Source of the DNA: Methylorubrum extorquens
GTDB lineage: Bacteria > Pseudomonadota > Alphaproteobacteria > Rhizobiales > Beijerinckiaceae
DNA: 64,000 bases
Direction: 5' to 3'
Assembly (NCBI RefSeq): GCF_024169925.1
Contig: NZ_JALJXF010000001.1
Span: 1,370,001 to 1,434,000, forward strand
Shown: piece after piece, positions 18,324-27,376 of the stretch
How the letters are laid out: every line of letters starts with the position of its first letter
Numbering within the stretch: the stretch's first letter is position 1
Notes under the pieces: generated by a model
Told to the model about the DNA's origin: nothing
What the model saw: the letters and a program-made list of their open reading frames with translations, nothing else
Database searches by the model: none
Position numbers and translations under genes: made by a program

Positions 18324-18881
18324 TCACCGCACCGACACCTGATCCTTGATGCGCTGGTAGGTGGCGCGGTTGAGGACGCGTTTGCTGAGGAGCTGATCGA
18401 CGGAGGCGTAGGGCCGGTGCTGGACGATCGTCCGGCCGATGGCGCCGCCACCCTTCAGACCGTTCAGCTCGGCGAGAGAGGCGGTGTTGAGGTCGATCAA
18501 GGAGACCGCCGCGGGGGGAGCGTTCTCTTCCGCCTCGGCCACGGGGTCGGACTCGGGCGGTGCCATCCGCGTGACCGGGGCGGGGGCCGGTGACGGCGCG
18601 GGATCGGCCGGCGGCGATGCGGGCAGGGCCGGAGGCGGCGCTTCGGCGACCGGTCGGGACGGCTCCGGTACGGGCTCGGCCGGCTTCACCACGCGCACCG
18701 GCGCGAGCGGAGGCGGTGCGGATGCAGCGCCCGACGGCCGGACGGGTGTCACGGTGGCGGCGGCCGGCGCAGCGGCCTCCGGCTCAGGGCCGTGCAGCCA
18801 GACCGATTGAATGATCCAGGCCAGACCCGCCGCCGCCAGGATCAGGAAGCCGACCCTCAGGATCGCCGATCCGCTCAGCAT
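18324..18881 (-). CDS. Membrane-anchored helix-hairpin-helix (ComEA-like) protein
   Basis: 185 aa from ATG 18881 (GTG 18887 also possible; no clear SD). One N-terminal transmembrane helix (about residues 8-28) is followed by about 95 residues of Pro/Ala/Glu-rich spacer and a C-terminal domain starting LIDLNTASLAELNGLKGGG, the LNxA helix-hairpin-helix motif of ComEA-type DNA-binding proteins. The second hairpin half (RPYASVDQLLSKRVLN) fits too. The usual glycine hairpin is present. It may bind DNA or simply use the fold as a protein module; no com genes are nearby. Confidence 0.78.
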   Translation of the reverse strand: MLSGSAILRVGFLILAAAGLAWIIQSVWLHGPEPEAAAPAAATVTPVRPSGAASAPPPLAPVRVVKPAEPVPEPSRPVAEAPPPALPASPPADPAPSPAPAPVTRMAPPESDPVAEAEENAPPAAVSLIDLNTASLAELNGLKGGGAIGRTIVQHRPYASVDQLLSKRVLNRATYQRIKDQVSVR

Positions 18882-19216
18882 GGGCACCGCCCGCCCGCGA
18901 CGCGGGCGCAGGAGGCAGTCGGGGTCTCGTGCTCGGCTCCGGACATCGTTGGGATCCTAACGTGCTGGCACGGCGCGAACATATGACAAATCCGAGAGAT
19001 TGGGCACGCGACCGTACCGGCGTACCGCGACAGTCCCGCGCAAGCGAAACGGTGCAGGAGGGGGGCTCGAAATACGAGCCCGTACGGTGCCCCTCGCTCA
19101 CGTTGTGGCAGCACGGCATCAGCCGGCGTCGGAGCGCGACGGTCCCGTGCGGGAACGCAATACGGCCAAGCTCGTTTCGTGTAAGCTGGCCCCCTTCCAT
19201 CGGGCTTGTTCGGGTC
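18882..19216. other. Divergent intergenic region
   Basis: About 335 bases between the HHH-protein gene (minus) and the patatin gene (plus); it must hold both promoters. No operator or RNA structure was recognised. Confidence 0.5.
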
Positions 19217-20416
19217 ATGTCGATGCCAAAAGGTTTCCGCTGGTCGCGCCTGCTTCTCGCCGCGGCGGTTGCCGGGCAGGCTGCGGCCTGCTCCTCCCTG
19301 CCGCGGACGAACTACACCGAGAGCGAGGCGGAAGCCGCGACCGTGCCCGGCATGGTCGGTGTGCGGGCCTATGCCGATGCCGGGGCCGCCGACTTCGTGG
19401 CGATGGCCGCCGGCCCGCAGAAGAAGCGCCAAGCCTTCGCCTATCTCGCGCTCTCGGGCGGCGGGGGTGACGGTGCCTACGGCGCGGGCGTGCTCAACGG
19501 CTGGACCGCCTCGGGCAAGCGGCCGGAATTCACCATCGTCTCCGGCGTCTCGACCGGTGCGCTGATCGCGCCCTTCGCCTTCCTCGGGCCCGCCTACGAT
19601 CCCTATCTGACCGACATCTACACCAGCGGCATCGCCGACTCGCTGGTGCAGAGCCCGAGCATCGCCAACGTGCTGTTCGGCTCGGGTCTGTTCGGTGACG
19701 GCCGGCTGCGCAACCTGATCGCCCGCTACGTCACGCCCGATCTGCTTCAGGCGATTGCCGAAGAGCATGCCAAGGGCCGCCGCCTGCTCGTGGTGACGAC
19801 GAACCTCGACACGCAGCGCGCCGTGATCTGGAACATGGGCGCCATCGCCGCCAGCGGCGCGCCCAACGCCGTCTCGCTGTTCACCGACGTGCTCACCGCC
19901 TCGGCGAGCATCCCGGCGGTGTTCCCGCCCCAGCTCCTCGACGTGCAGGCCGAGGGCCGCGCCTTCCAGGAGATGCACGTGGACGGCTCGGTGGTGACGC
20001 CGATCTTCACGCTGCCGCAATCCTTCCTGATGCGCGACGGGCGCTTCCGCAACGCGGGCAAGGCCGACATCTACGTGGTCATCAACGGCCGCCTCGAACC
20101 CGAATTCGAGGTGACCAAGAACAACACCCTGTCGATCGTCGAGAAGTCCTTCACCACCGCGAGCCGGGCCCGCTCGCGGGCGACGCTGGTGGCGACCGAC
20201 GTGTTCTCCCGGCGCAACGGGATCGGCTTCAACCTGACCTATATCGACGAGAGCGCACCGCAGACTACCACGTCGCGGGGCTTCGACACCGCCTACATGC
20301 GCAACCTCTACCAGTTCGGCTACGAGGCTGGCCGCACCGGCCAGTTCTGGAAGCCGAGCGTTCCGGCGTCGCCCCTGGTCAAGAGCGTGGTGCGCGAGGC
20401 GGTGGCGGGGCGCTGA
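19217..20416 (+). CDS. Patatin-like phospholipase lipoprotein
   Basis: 399 aa from ATG 19217; a second ATG two codons later is possible. The N-terminus is a lipoprotein signal: RWSR, a hydrophobic run, then lipobox AAAC with Cys near residue 24. Patatin features: glycine-rich oxyanion loop LALSGGGGDGAYGAGVL, nucleophile Ser112 in GVSTG, and the Asp of HVDGSVVTP, forming the Ser-Asp dyad. It should be a membrane-attached acyl hydrolase facing the periplasm, acting on phospholipid or lipid esters. It sits alone between a divergent gene and a convergent small gene. Confidence 0.9.
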   Translation: MSMPKGFRWSRLLLAAAVAGQAAACSSLPRTNYTESEAEAATVPGMVGVRAYADAGAADFVAMAAGPQKKRQAFAYLALSGGGGDGAYGAGVLNGWTASGKRPEFTIVSGVSTGALIAPFAFLGPAYDPYLTDIYTSGIADSLVQSPSIANVLFGSGLFGDGRLRNLIARYVTPDLLQAIAEEHAKGRRLLVVTTNLDTQRAVIWNMGAIAASGAPNAVSLFTDVLTASASIPAVFPPQLLDVQAEGRAFQEMHVDGSVVTPIFTLPQSFLMRDGRFRNAGKADIYVVINGRLEPEFEVTKNNTLSIVEKSFTTASRARSRATLVATDVFSRRNGIGFNLTYIDESAPQTTTSRGFDTAYMRNLYQFGYEAGRTGQFWKPSVPASPLVKSVVREAVAGR

Positions 20417-20432
20417 ACCCCGCCGTCGGCGG

Positions 20433-20681
20433 TCACAGGGCGATGCGCAGCGGCTCGGCGCTGAGGCGCACCGCGCCCGCCCGGCGTCCGGTCTCGCCGA
20501 CCGCGTACTGGAACGCCGCCTCGCGGCTACGGAAATAGCCGCCGCCGAGGCCTTGGCTCTCCAGGGCGACCCAGCGGCCCTGCCCATCCTGGCCGACGAC
20601 GTAGGTCGGCAAGCCTCGGCTTGCATCGACTTCGACCGCCGGGGATGGGACGGCCAGGGCAGCTTCGTACAATGAGGACAT
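20433..20681 (-). CDS. Small protein of unknown function (82 aa)
   Basis: 82 aa from ATG 20681. No signal peptide, membrane helix or recognised motif; the centre (YVVGQDGQGRWVALESQGLGGGYFRSREAAFQYA, read in parts) looks like a small beta-rich domain. It is convergent with the patatin gene. An in-frame extension upstream to 20789 lacks support. Family unknown. Confidence 0.55.
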   Translation of the reverse strand: MSSLYEAALAVPSPAVEVDASRGLPTYVVGQDGQGRWVALESQGLGGGYFRSREAAFQYAVGETGRRAGAVRLSAEPLRIAL

Positions 20682-20846
20682 GATCGCAGTTCGGGTCGCG
20701 CGGTCCGGTGAGGAGAACCGCGGCAGGAACCCGAGCCTTACCTGTGAGGATTCGGGACCGGAGAAGGGCCAGGGGCATAAGGGGCGCATCCCGCATTGGC
20801 CACCCCAGGGAGCATTTCCGGCAAACGGCGAGCGACCGGCAAGAAA

Positions 20847-20882
20847 AAGGGCCGCGCGGCTCGTCCGAGCCGCCGGCCCTTG
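20847..20882 (-). terminator. Intrinsic terminator of the 42-aa gene
   Basis: On the minus strand a long GC stem (AAGGGCCGGCGGCTCG pairing with CGAGCCGCGCGGCCCTT, one mismatch) is followed by a run of Ts. It starts 22 bases after the stop of the small gene at 20905-21033. Confidence 0.8.
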
Positions 20883-20904
20883 GGTCTCGCTGTGACGGCG
20901 AGAC

Positions 20905-21033
20905 TTACTTGCGCAGGATCTTCGTCACGAGACGGCCGATCGGAGAGCTCGATCCGGCGTTGCGGTCGTCGCGAGCGACGACGCGGTCGTCGGTGCCGAG
21001 GAGCTTGGTGACGATGCGTCCGATGAGGCTCAT
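20905..21033 (-). CDS. 42-aa peptide with an internal duplicated motif
   Basis: ATG 21033 has AAGGA about 9 bases upstream, the frame ends with TAA at 20905, and a strong terminator follows, so this short gene is well supported although it is only 129 bases. The peptide has two copies of an amphipathic motif: LIGRIVTKLLG near the N-terminus and PIGRLVTKILRK at the C-terminus, joined by a charged linker DDRVVARDDRN. The net charge is positive. No known family was recognised. It could be a membrane-associated small protein, a toxin-like peptide or a protein-interaction peptide; there is no antitoxin partner. It is transcribed alone. Confidence 0.7.
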   Translation of the reverse strand: MSLIGRIVTKLLGTDDRVVARDDRNAGSSSPIGRLVTKILRK

Positions 21034-21135
21034 GGGTCGGATTCCTTCACGTCGGGAGGATGGGGCAACGGTGCAGCTTCGACGGGATAACGAGCACCGC
21101 CGCGGCGGCGTTCCGTGCCCCGTCGCACCCGATCG

Positions 21136-22305
21136 TCAGCCCGCGCGTCCCCGAGCGAGACTCCGGATCACCGGCACGGCGTAGAGCGCGAAGAGCAGGC
21201 TCAGGGCAACGGCAAAGCCCTGCGGCGGCTGGAGGTCCATGCCGCCGCCGATCAGCGGCGGCCCAAGCATCAGCCCCGCGTTGTAGAGCATCACGAAGGC
21301 GGCGTTGGCGCCGGCCAGATCCGGCCCGCGCAAGGTGGCTCCGAGATGGGCAAGACCCACCGTGTAGAGCGTGCCGACGATCCCGCCCCAGACGAAGAGC
21401 AGAGTGGAGAGCAGCGGCAGCGAGGTGGAGGCCGCCGGGATCAGGGCCGCCCCGAGCGCGCCTGCGAGGCTCGCGCCGAGCAGGACGAGGCGCCGGTCCA
21501 CGCGGTCGGCCAGCAGCCCGACGGGGATCTGGAACAGTACGTTGCCGAGCGCCACCGCGCTGACCAGGGCGGCGGAGGTCTTCGCGTCGAGGCCGATGCG
21601 CAGGCCGTAGAGCGGCAGGATGGCGAAGGCGCCTGCCTCCACCGCCCCGTAGAGGGCGGCGGCCAGCACGGCGAGCGGCGCGAGGCGCAGATAGGTCAGG
21701 ATCCCGGCCCCCTCGTCGTGACCGAGATCGGGGGAGAGGTTGCGGGCCAGCACCAGCGGGGTGAGGCCGAGGAAGAACAGGGCCGAACCGGCGAGATACG
21801 GCGCGAACCCCTCCGTGCCGAGCAGCGTCAGCAGGGTCGGCCCGATGGCGAAGCCGATGGCCAGGACCGTGGCGTAGATCCCCATCACCAGCCCACGCCG
21901 CTCGGGCGGCGCCGCGTCGTTGATCCAGTACTCGGAGAGGACGAACAGTACGCCCATCGTCGTCGAGAAGACGAAGCGGAGGGGGAACCACAGCACGAGG
22001 TGGGGGAAGAGCTTGAAGGCCGAGAGGCATAAGCCCCCAAGCACGATCGCCAGGATCAGCAGGCGCACCACGCCGACCCGCGCGGCGAGCCGTGGCACGA
22101 ACGGCACTGTGACGATTGCCGCGAACCCCGCGATCGCCGTGTTGAGGCCGATGACGACGCTCGATGCGCCCATCCGCTCCATTTCCAGCGACAGGAGCGG
22201 GATCGACAGGCCGAGCCCCGTGCCCACCACCGCCACGCAGGCGATCGCGGCGGTCATCGCGCCGAGGCGGTCGCGATCGGAGGGACGGGCGGAGACGGCG
22301 GTCAT
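21136..22305 (-). CDS. MFS transporter (YcaD-like)
   Basis: 389 aa from ATG 22305 with AAGGT upstream. Twelve hydrophobic helices are evident, and the loop between helices 2 and 3 carries PRLAARVGVVRLL, the degenerate MFS motif A. The pattern SEYWINDAAPPERRGLVMGIYA between helices 4 and 5 is typical of the YcaD/YfkF branch of drug/sugar-type facilitators. The substrate is unknown; no regulator or enzyme gene is coupled to it. Confidence 0.87.
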   Translation of the reverse strand: MTAVSARPSDRDRLGAMTAAIACVAVVGTGLGLSIPLLSLEMERMGASSVVIGLNTAIAGFAAIVTVPFVPRLAARVGVVRLLILAIVLGGLCLSAFKLFPHLVLWFPLRFVFSTTMGVLFVLSEYWINDAAPPERRGLVMGIYATVLAIGFAIGPTLLTLLGTEGFAPYLAGSALFFLGLTPLVLARNLSPDLGHDEGAGILTYLRLAPLAVLAAALYGAVEAGAFAILPLYGLRIGLDAKTSAALVSAVALGNVLFQIPVGLLADRVDRRLVLLGASLAGALGAALIPAASTSLPLLSTLLFVWGGIVGTLYTVGLAHLGATLRGPDLAGANAAFVMLYNAGLMLGPPLIGGGMDLQPPQGFAVALSLLFALYAVPVIRSLARGRAG

Positions 22306-22380
22306 GACCTTCGGGCGGTGCGTGCGGGGTGAGGGGCGCTTGCCTGAACCGGCTTCACCCCGCCCCGCAACCCGGCTCGG

Positions 22381-23439
22381 TCAGGCGGCGTGCCGATCCG
22401 CACCCGCGCCGAAATGGCCGATATAGCGCACCGCGATGGCTGAGACCGGCAGCACCACGAGCACGTCGGTGGTGCCGAACTGGCGGTCCACCACCGCGCC
22501 GTCGCCGAAGGTCGCCCCGACCCGGAGATAGCCCTTCACCAGCGGCGGCAGCGACATCAGCGCGGCCTTCGGATCGACCGCCTCCTTCGCCAGCCGGTCC
22601 ATCGCGACGTAACGCTCCGGCAGGGCGCGGGCCCGCCACGCCTCGGGCGCGCGGGCATGGTGGTGGAGGAAGCTCAAGGGCAGCACCAGCCGCTGCGGAT
22701 CGGTGCCCTCCAGGCTGGCGCAGCCCAGCATCGCGTCGATGCGGTGGTGCTGCACATAGGCCCAGATGCCGTGCCACAGCAGTTCGACGGTGCGCTTGGT
22801 GCGGTAGGGCTTCAGCACGCAGGAGCGGCCGAGTTCGAGGAAGCGCTTTCCCGGATGACGCTCCAGCAGGGGCGCGAGGTCGTACTCGCCCGAGGAGTAG
22901 AAGCCGAAATGCGCCTCCGCCCGGTCCTGGCGCAGCAGCCGGTAGGTGCCGACGACCTTCGGCCGGGCCTTGCGGAAAGGCTTTGCCTCGGTCGCGGCGT
23001 GGTCGATCACGAGGAGATGGTCGCAGATCGCATCGTAGGCATCGACATCCCGGCGCTTGAGCGCGGCGATGCCGGTCGGCACCGCCGACATCTCCTCGTA
23101 GAACACGCGGTAGCGCAGGCGCTGCGCCCGACGGATCTCCGACTTGGTGGTGGCGAGCCGCACTTCGAGCGCACCGATCCGGCCGAGGCTGGGATCGAGC
23201 CCCGGTTCCAGCAGAAGGCGCTTGGCCCGGTTCTTCAACAGGATCGGCGCACCGCCGGGCAGGGCGAGGTCACCGCCCTCGAAGGTCTGGCGGAAGCGGG
23301 CGAAGGGCGCCTGAACCTTGGTCTCCCAGCCGGCCTTCCACGCCGCCGTGGCCTCGCGCGGGGAAAAATTCGGCAGCATGATCGACACGATCCCGTCGCG
23401 GGAGGCCGCGCGATGCGTCCTCTTGCGCGGCGACAACAT
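22381..23439 (-). CDS. GNAT-fold acyltransferase, OlsB-like (ornithine lipid synthesis type)
   Basis: 352 aa from ATG 23439 (GTG one codon earlier; ATG 23379 also possible). The core carries RRAQRLRYRVFYEEM at about residue 100, a DHLLVID strand, VGTYRLL, and the ELGRSCV segment followed by a basic loop and LLWHGIWAYV. This is the acetyltransf_5/OlsB pattern: transfer of a 3-hydroxyacyl group from ACP to the alpha-amino group of ornithine, giving lyso-ornithine lipid. The N-terminal 90 residues are extra compared with short OlsB. No olsA lies next to it, so the acceptor is uncertain; putative hemolysin proteins share the fold. Confidence 0.8.
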   Translation of the reverse strand: MLSPRKRTHRAASRDGIVSIMLPNFSPREATAAWKAGWETKVQAPFARFRQTFEGGDLALPGGAPILLKNRAKRLLLEPGLDPSLGRIGALEVRLATTKSEIRRAQRLRYRVFYEEMSAVPTGIAALKRRDVDAYDAICDHLLVIDHAATEAKPFRKARPKVVGTYRLLRQDRAEAHFGFYSSGEYDLAPLLERHPGKRFLELGRSCVLKPYRTKRTVELLWHGIWAYVQHHRIDAMLGCASLEGTDPQRLVLPLSFLHHHARAPEAWRARALPERYVAMDRLAKEAVDPKAALMSLPPLVKGYLRVGATFGDGAVVDRQFGTTDVLVVLPVSAIAVRYIGHFGAGADRHAA

Positions 23440-23591
23440 CACGAAGGCCGCACGCTTTTATGACGGAAATCTTCTCGTTTCTACAGAGGCTTGCGCGGAG
23501 CCGTTGCGAGGCTCCGCGCGAAGTCCCGATACTAGCCGGCGAATGAAAACCGGCTAACGATCGCAGGGGCTTATCGCGAGATCCTGCCGCC

Positions 23592-23978
23592 TCAAACGAA
23601 CTGGTTCAGGCCCGGGATCGAGCCGACGATCGGGCCCATGACATCCTCGCCGGCGGTCTCGCGGCCATAGGCGAACAGCTCCTGGCCGAGCGGCTGCATC
23701 TGGTTCATCGGCACGCCGGCCGAGATCAGCTTCTGGCCGAGTGCCATTACGCCGCCGCCCATCATGCCGCCGAGCATGCCCATCAGCCCGCCGCCGCCCT
23801 CGCCGGCATTGGCCTCGGCGATCGCCGTCTCGGAGCCCGGAAGCGCGGCCATCAACTGGCTCACCTCGGTCGCCGGCCCCTCCTTCTGCAGGAAGGCGAG
23901 GATGTGTCCGATCGCTGTCTTGGCGGTCGCGGCGTCGAGCCCGGTGCGGTTGGTCACGCGGGCAATCAACTCTTCCAT
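23592..23978 (-). CDS. DUF2267-like small protein
   Basis: 128 aa from ATG 23978, with a strong GGAGGAAG SD. The N-terminal helix pattern [20 protein letters not shown] and [20 protein letters not shown] matches DUF2267-like proteins. A Gly/Met-rich middle ([16 protein letters not shown]) is followed by helical [14 protein letters not shown] and [10 protein letters not shown]. No catalytic residues are evident; function unknown. It is divergent from the HerA-like ATPase gene, with 144 bases between the starts. Confidence 0.7.
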   Translation of the reverse strand: MEELIARVTNRTGLDAATAKTAIGHILAFLQKEGPATEVSQLMAALPGSETAIAEANAGEGGGGLMGMLGGMMGGGVMALGQKLISAGVPMNQMQPLGQELFAYGRETAGEDVMGPIVGSIPGLNQFV

Positions 23979-24122
23979 GAAACGCTTCCTCCTGAGCAGA
24001 TGCGTGTCTGTCCGATGCGGCGGCGGCGAAATCAAGGGTTGCCGGCGCCCTCGGCCCTGGATCGGGGGCGCGGGGCGCCATACCCTGTCCGTCACAAAGG
24101 CGACGGATCGAGCGAGGACGGC

Positions 24123-25685
24123 ATGGCGGCGGGCGAGGGGACGATTCTGGTCGGCCGGAGCACGGGGCCGCGACCAAAGCCCGAGGTGCTGAGCCTGCGG
24201 CTGGCCAACCGCCACGGCCTCGTGGCGGGCGCGACCGGCACCGGCAAGACCGTGACGCTGCAGGTGCTGGCGGAGGGCTTTTCCAACGCGGGCGTTCCGG
24301 TCTTCGCCGCCGACATCAAGGGCGACCTCTCGGGGCTCGCCGCCGCGGGCGAGGCCAAGCCCCACTTCGTCAAGCGTGCCGAGGAACTCGGGATCGCGTA
24401 CGAGCCCGACCGCTTTCCGACGATCTTCTGGGACGTGTTCGGCGAGCAGGGCCACCCCATCCGCTGCACCGTGACCGAGATGGGCCCGCTCCTGCTCGCC
24501 CGCCTGCTCGAACTCAACGACATCCAGGAAGGCGTGCTCAACATCGCCTTCCGCGTCGCCGACGAGAACCAGTGGCCGCTGATCGACCTCAAGGATCTGC
24601 GCGCGCTCCTCACCTTCCTGTCGGAGAACGCGAAGGAACTGTCGGCCACCTACGGCAACGTTTCGGGTGCCTCGATCGGTGCGATCCAGCGGGCGCTGCT
24701 GGTGCTGGAGAACCAGGGCGCCGACCAATTCCTCGGCGAGCCGGCGCTCAACCTCGAAGACTTCATGCGCACCGACCGGGATGGCCGGGGCTTCGTCAAC
24801 ATTCTGGCCGCCGACAAGCTGATGCAGCGGCCGCGGCTCTACGCCTCGTTCCTGCTGTGGATGCTCTCGGAACTGTTCGAGCAGCTTCCCGAGGTCGGCG
24901 ATCTCGACAAGCCCAAGCTCGTGTTCTTCTTCGACGAAGCGCACCTGCTGTTCAACGACGCCCCCAAGGCGCTGCTCGACGCGGTGGAGCAGGTGGTGCG
25001 CCTGATCCGCTCGAAGGGCGTCGGCGTCTACTTCGTGACGCAGAATCCGCTCGACGTGCCGGAAACGGTGCTGGGCCAGCTCGGCAACCGGGTGCAGCAC
25101 GCGCTGCGCGCCTTCACGCCGCGCGACCAGCGCGCCGTGCGCGCCGCCGCCGAGACGTTCCGCCAGAACCCCGGCTTCGATGTCGGCAAGGCGATCACCG
25201 AACTCGCCGTCGGCGAGGCGCTGGTGAGCTTTCTCGAAGCCAAGGGCACGCCCTCGATCGTGGAGCGGGCGCTGATCGCTCCGCCGCAGGGGCGGGTCGG
25301 GCCGCTGACACCGGCCGAGCGCGCCGCGCTGATCCAGCAGAGCCCGTTGCGCGGAAAATACGACGAAGCGGTCGACAACGAGAGCGCCTACGAGATGCTG
25401 GCCCAGCGCAAACACCTCGATGCGGTCCCGGCGGAAGCCGCAGGCCAGAGCGAGGGCGGGCTCTCGGGGATGCTGGGTGGCTGGCTCGGTGGGATCTTCG
25501 GCAGCGGCGAGGAGGCGCCCAAGGGCAAAGGGACCGGCAAGGGAACCGGCCGCACCCGCCGCCCGCCGCCGAGTCTGGCCGAGCAGGTCATCGGCAACGC
25601 CGCCCGCTCCATGGCGCGCAAGGTCGGCACGGAGGTGGGCGACGCGATCCTGCGGAACGTGCTCGGCGGGCTGACGAAGCGGTAG
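24123..25685 (+). CDS. HerA/FtsK-type ATPase, DUF853 family (YjgR-like)
   Basis: 520 aa from ATG 24123, with GAGGA about 9 bases upstream; the long upstream extension is antisense to the DUF2267 gene. Walker A GATGTGKT is at residues 36-43, Walker [13 protein letters not shown] near 265, and [21 protein letters not shown] is a sensor/arginine region typical of DUF853 proteins. The C-terminus has a Gly/Lys-rich tract ([14 protein letters not shown]) and a final helix. These hexameric-type ATPases resemble HerA DNA translocases, but the function of DUF853 is not established. Confidence 0.9.
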   Translation: MAAGEGTILVGRSTGPRPKPEVLSLRLANRHGLVAGATGTGKTVTLQVLAEGFSNAGVPVFAADIKGDLSGLAAAGEAKPHFVKRAEELGIAYEPDRFPTIFWDVFGEQGHPIRCTVTEMGPLLLARLLELNDIQEGVLNIAFRVADENQWPLIDLKDLRALLTFLSENAKELSATYGNVSGASIGAIQRALLVLENQGADQFLGEPALNLEDFMRTDRDGRGFVNILAADKLMQRPRLYASFLLWMLSELFEQLPEVGDLDKPKLVFFFDEAHLLFNDAPKALLDAVEQVVRLIRSKGVGVYFVTQNPLDVPETVLGQLGNRVQHALRAFTPRDQRAVRAAAETFRQNPGFDVGKAITELAVGEALVSFLEAKGTPSIVERALIAPPQGRVGPLTPAERAALIQQSPLRGKYDEAVDNESAYEMLAQRKHLDAVPAEAAGQSEGGLSGMLGGWLGGIFGSGEEAPKGKGTGKGTGRTRRPPPSLAEQVIGNAARSMARKVGTEVGDAILRNVLGGLTKR

Positions 25686-25703
25686 GCAAGTCTTCGTCCA
25701 GCC

Positions 25704-25732
25704 TTGACAGAAGCCGTGCTCCCGACTATCCG
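25704..25732 (+). promoter_or_regulatory. Probable sigma-70-type promoter of rplU-rpmA
   Basis: A perfect TTGACA, a 17-base spacer and TATCCG. It sits about 150 bases before the rplU start and just after the HerA-like gene, leaving a leader long enough for L21 autoregulation, though no specific leader structure was identified. Confidence 0.6.
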
Positions 25733-25880
25733 GCCGGCACCGCGCGGCTTCCTCGACGAAGTCCGCGCGTTTCGCGTTCGTGCGCCTACGGCCCAGCCTG
25801 ACCCGCACGGATGACCTGAACAAGAAGACGGCCCAGGCGCTGCCAGCGCCGGAGGTCGGCACAGAACACGAGAGACAACG

Positions 25881-26273
25881 ATGTTCGCAGTCATCAAGAC
25901 CGGCGGCAAGCAATATCGCGTTGCCGCCAACGACGTCATCACCGTGGCCACCATCGAGGGTGAGGCCGGCGCCGCCGTCACCTTCGGCGACGTGCTGCTG
26001 TTCACCGATGGCGATGCTACCCAGATCGGCACCCCGCTCCTGTCGGGCATCGGCGTCACCGGCGAGATCGTCCAGCACGGCCGCACGCGGAAGGTCATCG
26101 CCTTCAAGAAGCGCCGTCGCCAGAACTCGCGCCGCCGCCGCGGCCACCGTCAGGACTTCACGGTCGTGCGCATCACCGAGATCAGCGCCGGCGGCAAGAC
26201 CTCGAAGGCCGAGCCGCGCAAGACCCGGAAGGCCGAGCCGGCCGCCGAGTCCGCCCCGGCCGCCGCTGAGTAA
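25881..26273 (+). CDS. rplU: 50S ribosomal protein L21
   Basis: 130 aa from ATG 25881. The start MFAVIKTGGKQYRV and the basic core AFKKRRRQNSRRRRGHRQ, which contacts 23S rRNA, are diagnostic. After the conserved core ending VVRITEI there is an extra tail of about 25 residues rich in Lys, Ala, Pro and Glu, with a duplicated KAEP unit, longer than the E. coli protein (103 aa) but common in alphaproteobacteria. It is followed by rpmA after 48 bases, the usual operon. Confidence 0.98.
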   Translation: MFAVIKTGGKQYRVAANDVITVATIEGEAGAAVTFGDVLLFTDGDATQIGTPLLSGIGVTGEIVQHGRTRKVIAFKKRRRQNSRRRRGHRQDFTVVRITEISAGGKTSKAEPRKTRKAEPAAESAPAAAE

Positions 26274-26321
26274 TCAGCCGCCCGTCCGAACGCAGATCCA
26301 GCAGAATTCCGGAGCAATCCC

Positions 26322-26588
26322 ATGGCACACAAAAAAGCAGGCGGCTCATCCCGCAACGGCCGCGACTCCGCCGGCCGGCGCCTCGGCGTCAAGAAGTTCG
26401 GCTCCGAGGCCGTGATTCCGGGCAACATCATCGTGCGCCAGCGCGGCACGAAGTGGCACCCCGGCACGAACGTCGGCATGGGCAAGGACCATACCCTGTT
26501 CGCCCTCGTCCCGGGCAAGGTGCAGTTCGAGACCCGGCGCGGCCGCGATTTCGTAACCGTAGTGCCGCTGGCCCAGGCCGCGGAGTAA
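26322..26588 (+). CDS. rpmA: 50S ribosomal protein L27
   Basis: 88 aa from ATG 26322. The N-terminal [20 protein letters not shown] is the conserved L27 tail that reaches the peptidyl-transferase centre, with no Firmicutes-type cleavable extension. It is followed by RLGVKKFG and [13 protein letters not shown]. Its normal partner rplU is upstream; a hairpin at 26699-26726 likely ends the transcript. Confidence 0.98.
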   Translation: MAHKKAGGSSRNGRDSAGRRLGVKKFGSEAVIPGNIIVRQRGTKWHPGTNVGMGKDHTLFALVPGKVQFETRRGRDFVTVVPLAQAAE

Positions 26589-26698
26589 CGGCGGACGCTT
26601 GTCGCTGACGACGAAGCGAGCGTCCCGCCGGTGTCCCACACCGAACCGGCGGACGAGTCGCTAGGGCTTCATGCGAAGCTGAGAGCGGATCGGAACAC

Positions 26699-26726
26699 GG
26701 GGGAGGATGGGGCACCATCCTCCCCC
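26699..26726 (+). terminator. Hairpin terminator after rpmA
   Basis: A perfect 12-base stem (GGGGGAGGATGG with CCATCCTCCCCC) around a four-base loop, followed by TT. It ends 50 bases before the GNAT gene. The short T run makes termination likely but not certain. Confidence 0.6.
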
Positions 26727-26776
26727 TTCGTCGTCCCGGACGGCGCCCCTGCGCGCCCTCGCATGACCGGCTCACG

Positions 26777-27376
26777 ATGTTCCCCGATCTTACCCGCGAC
26801 GACGTCTTCCGCATCGAGACGCGACGGCTCTGGTTGCGCTGGCCCATGGCCCGCGACGCCGAGGCCGTCTCGCGGCTCGCCGGCGATCCGGCGATGGCCG
26901 AGAAGACCGCACGGATTGCGAGCCCGCTTCCGCCGCACGAGGCGGAGAGCTTCGTGATCCGGGCGCGCGCCGCGAACACGGCCGGGGAGGGGCTGATCAT
27001 GGCCCTGTGCCGGCGGTCCTCGCCCGCGAAGCTGATCGGTGTGATCTCGGTCACCGGACGGCCGGACGAGCCCGAGCCGCGCCTCGGCTATTGGCTCGGC
27101 ATGCCGTTCTGGGGCGAGGGGCTGATGACCGAAGCGGCGCTGGCGCTGGTGGACGCCGCCTTCGCCTATGCGGGGCACTCGGCGCTCGTCTCCGCCGCGA
27201 TGATCGAGAACCGCGGCTCGCAGCGCGTGCTGGAGAAGTGCGGATTCCACCGCACCGGGGAATCGGCGCCGGTCTTCGAGGCACGGGGCGGCGCCGTCCC
27301 GAGTTACGATTTCCGGCTCGACCGGAGGACATGGCTCGACCGGCGCGGGATCGCAGCGGGAGGACGCTCGGCATGA
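26777..27376 (+). CDS. GNAT family N-acetyltransferase (RimJ/RimL-like)
   Basis: 199 aa from ATG 26777. The N-terminus IETRRLWLRWPMARDAEA is the RimJ/RimL-type start, followed by strands IGVISVT and RLGYWLGMPFWGEGLMTEA, where the Gly-rich turn binds acetyl-CoA, and IENRGSQRVLEKCGF, the C-terminal acetyl-CoA motif. It should acetylate an amino group, perhaps a protein N-terminus or small molecule. A GNAT gene between rpmA and obgE is a conserved arrangement in this order, as I recall it. It overlaps the next gene by four bases. Confidence 0.88.
   Translation: MFPDLTRDDVFRIETRRLWLRWPMARDAEAVSRLAGDPAMAEKTARIASPLPPHEAESFVIRARAANTAGEGLIMALCRRSSPAKLIGVISVTGRPDEPEPRLGYWLGMPFWGEGLMTEAALALVDAAFAYAGHSALVSAAMIENRGSQRVLEKCGFHRTGESAPVFEARGGAVPSYDFRLDRRTWLDRRGIAAGGRSA

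Noticed and set aside
23904..24122. N-terminal extension of the HerA-like ATPase
   Set aside because: It is antisense to the start of the well-supported DUF2267 gene and a good SD precedes ATG 24123.
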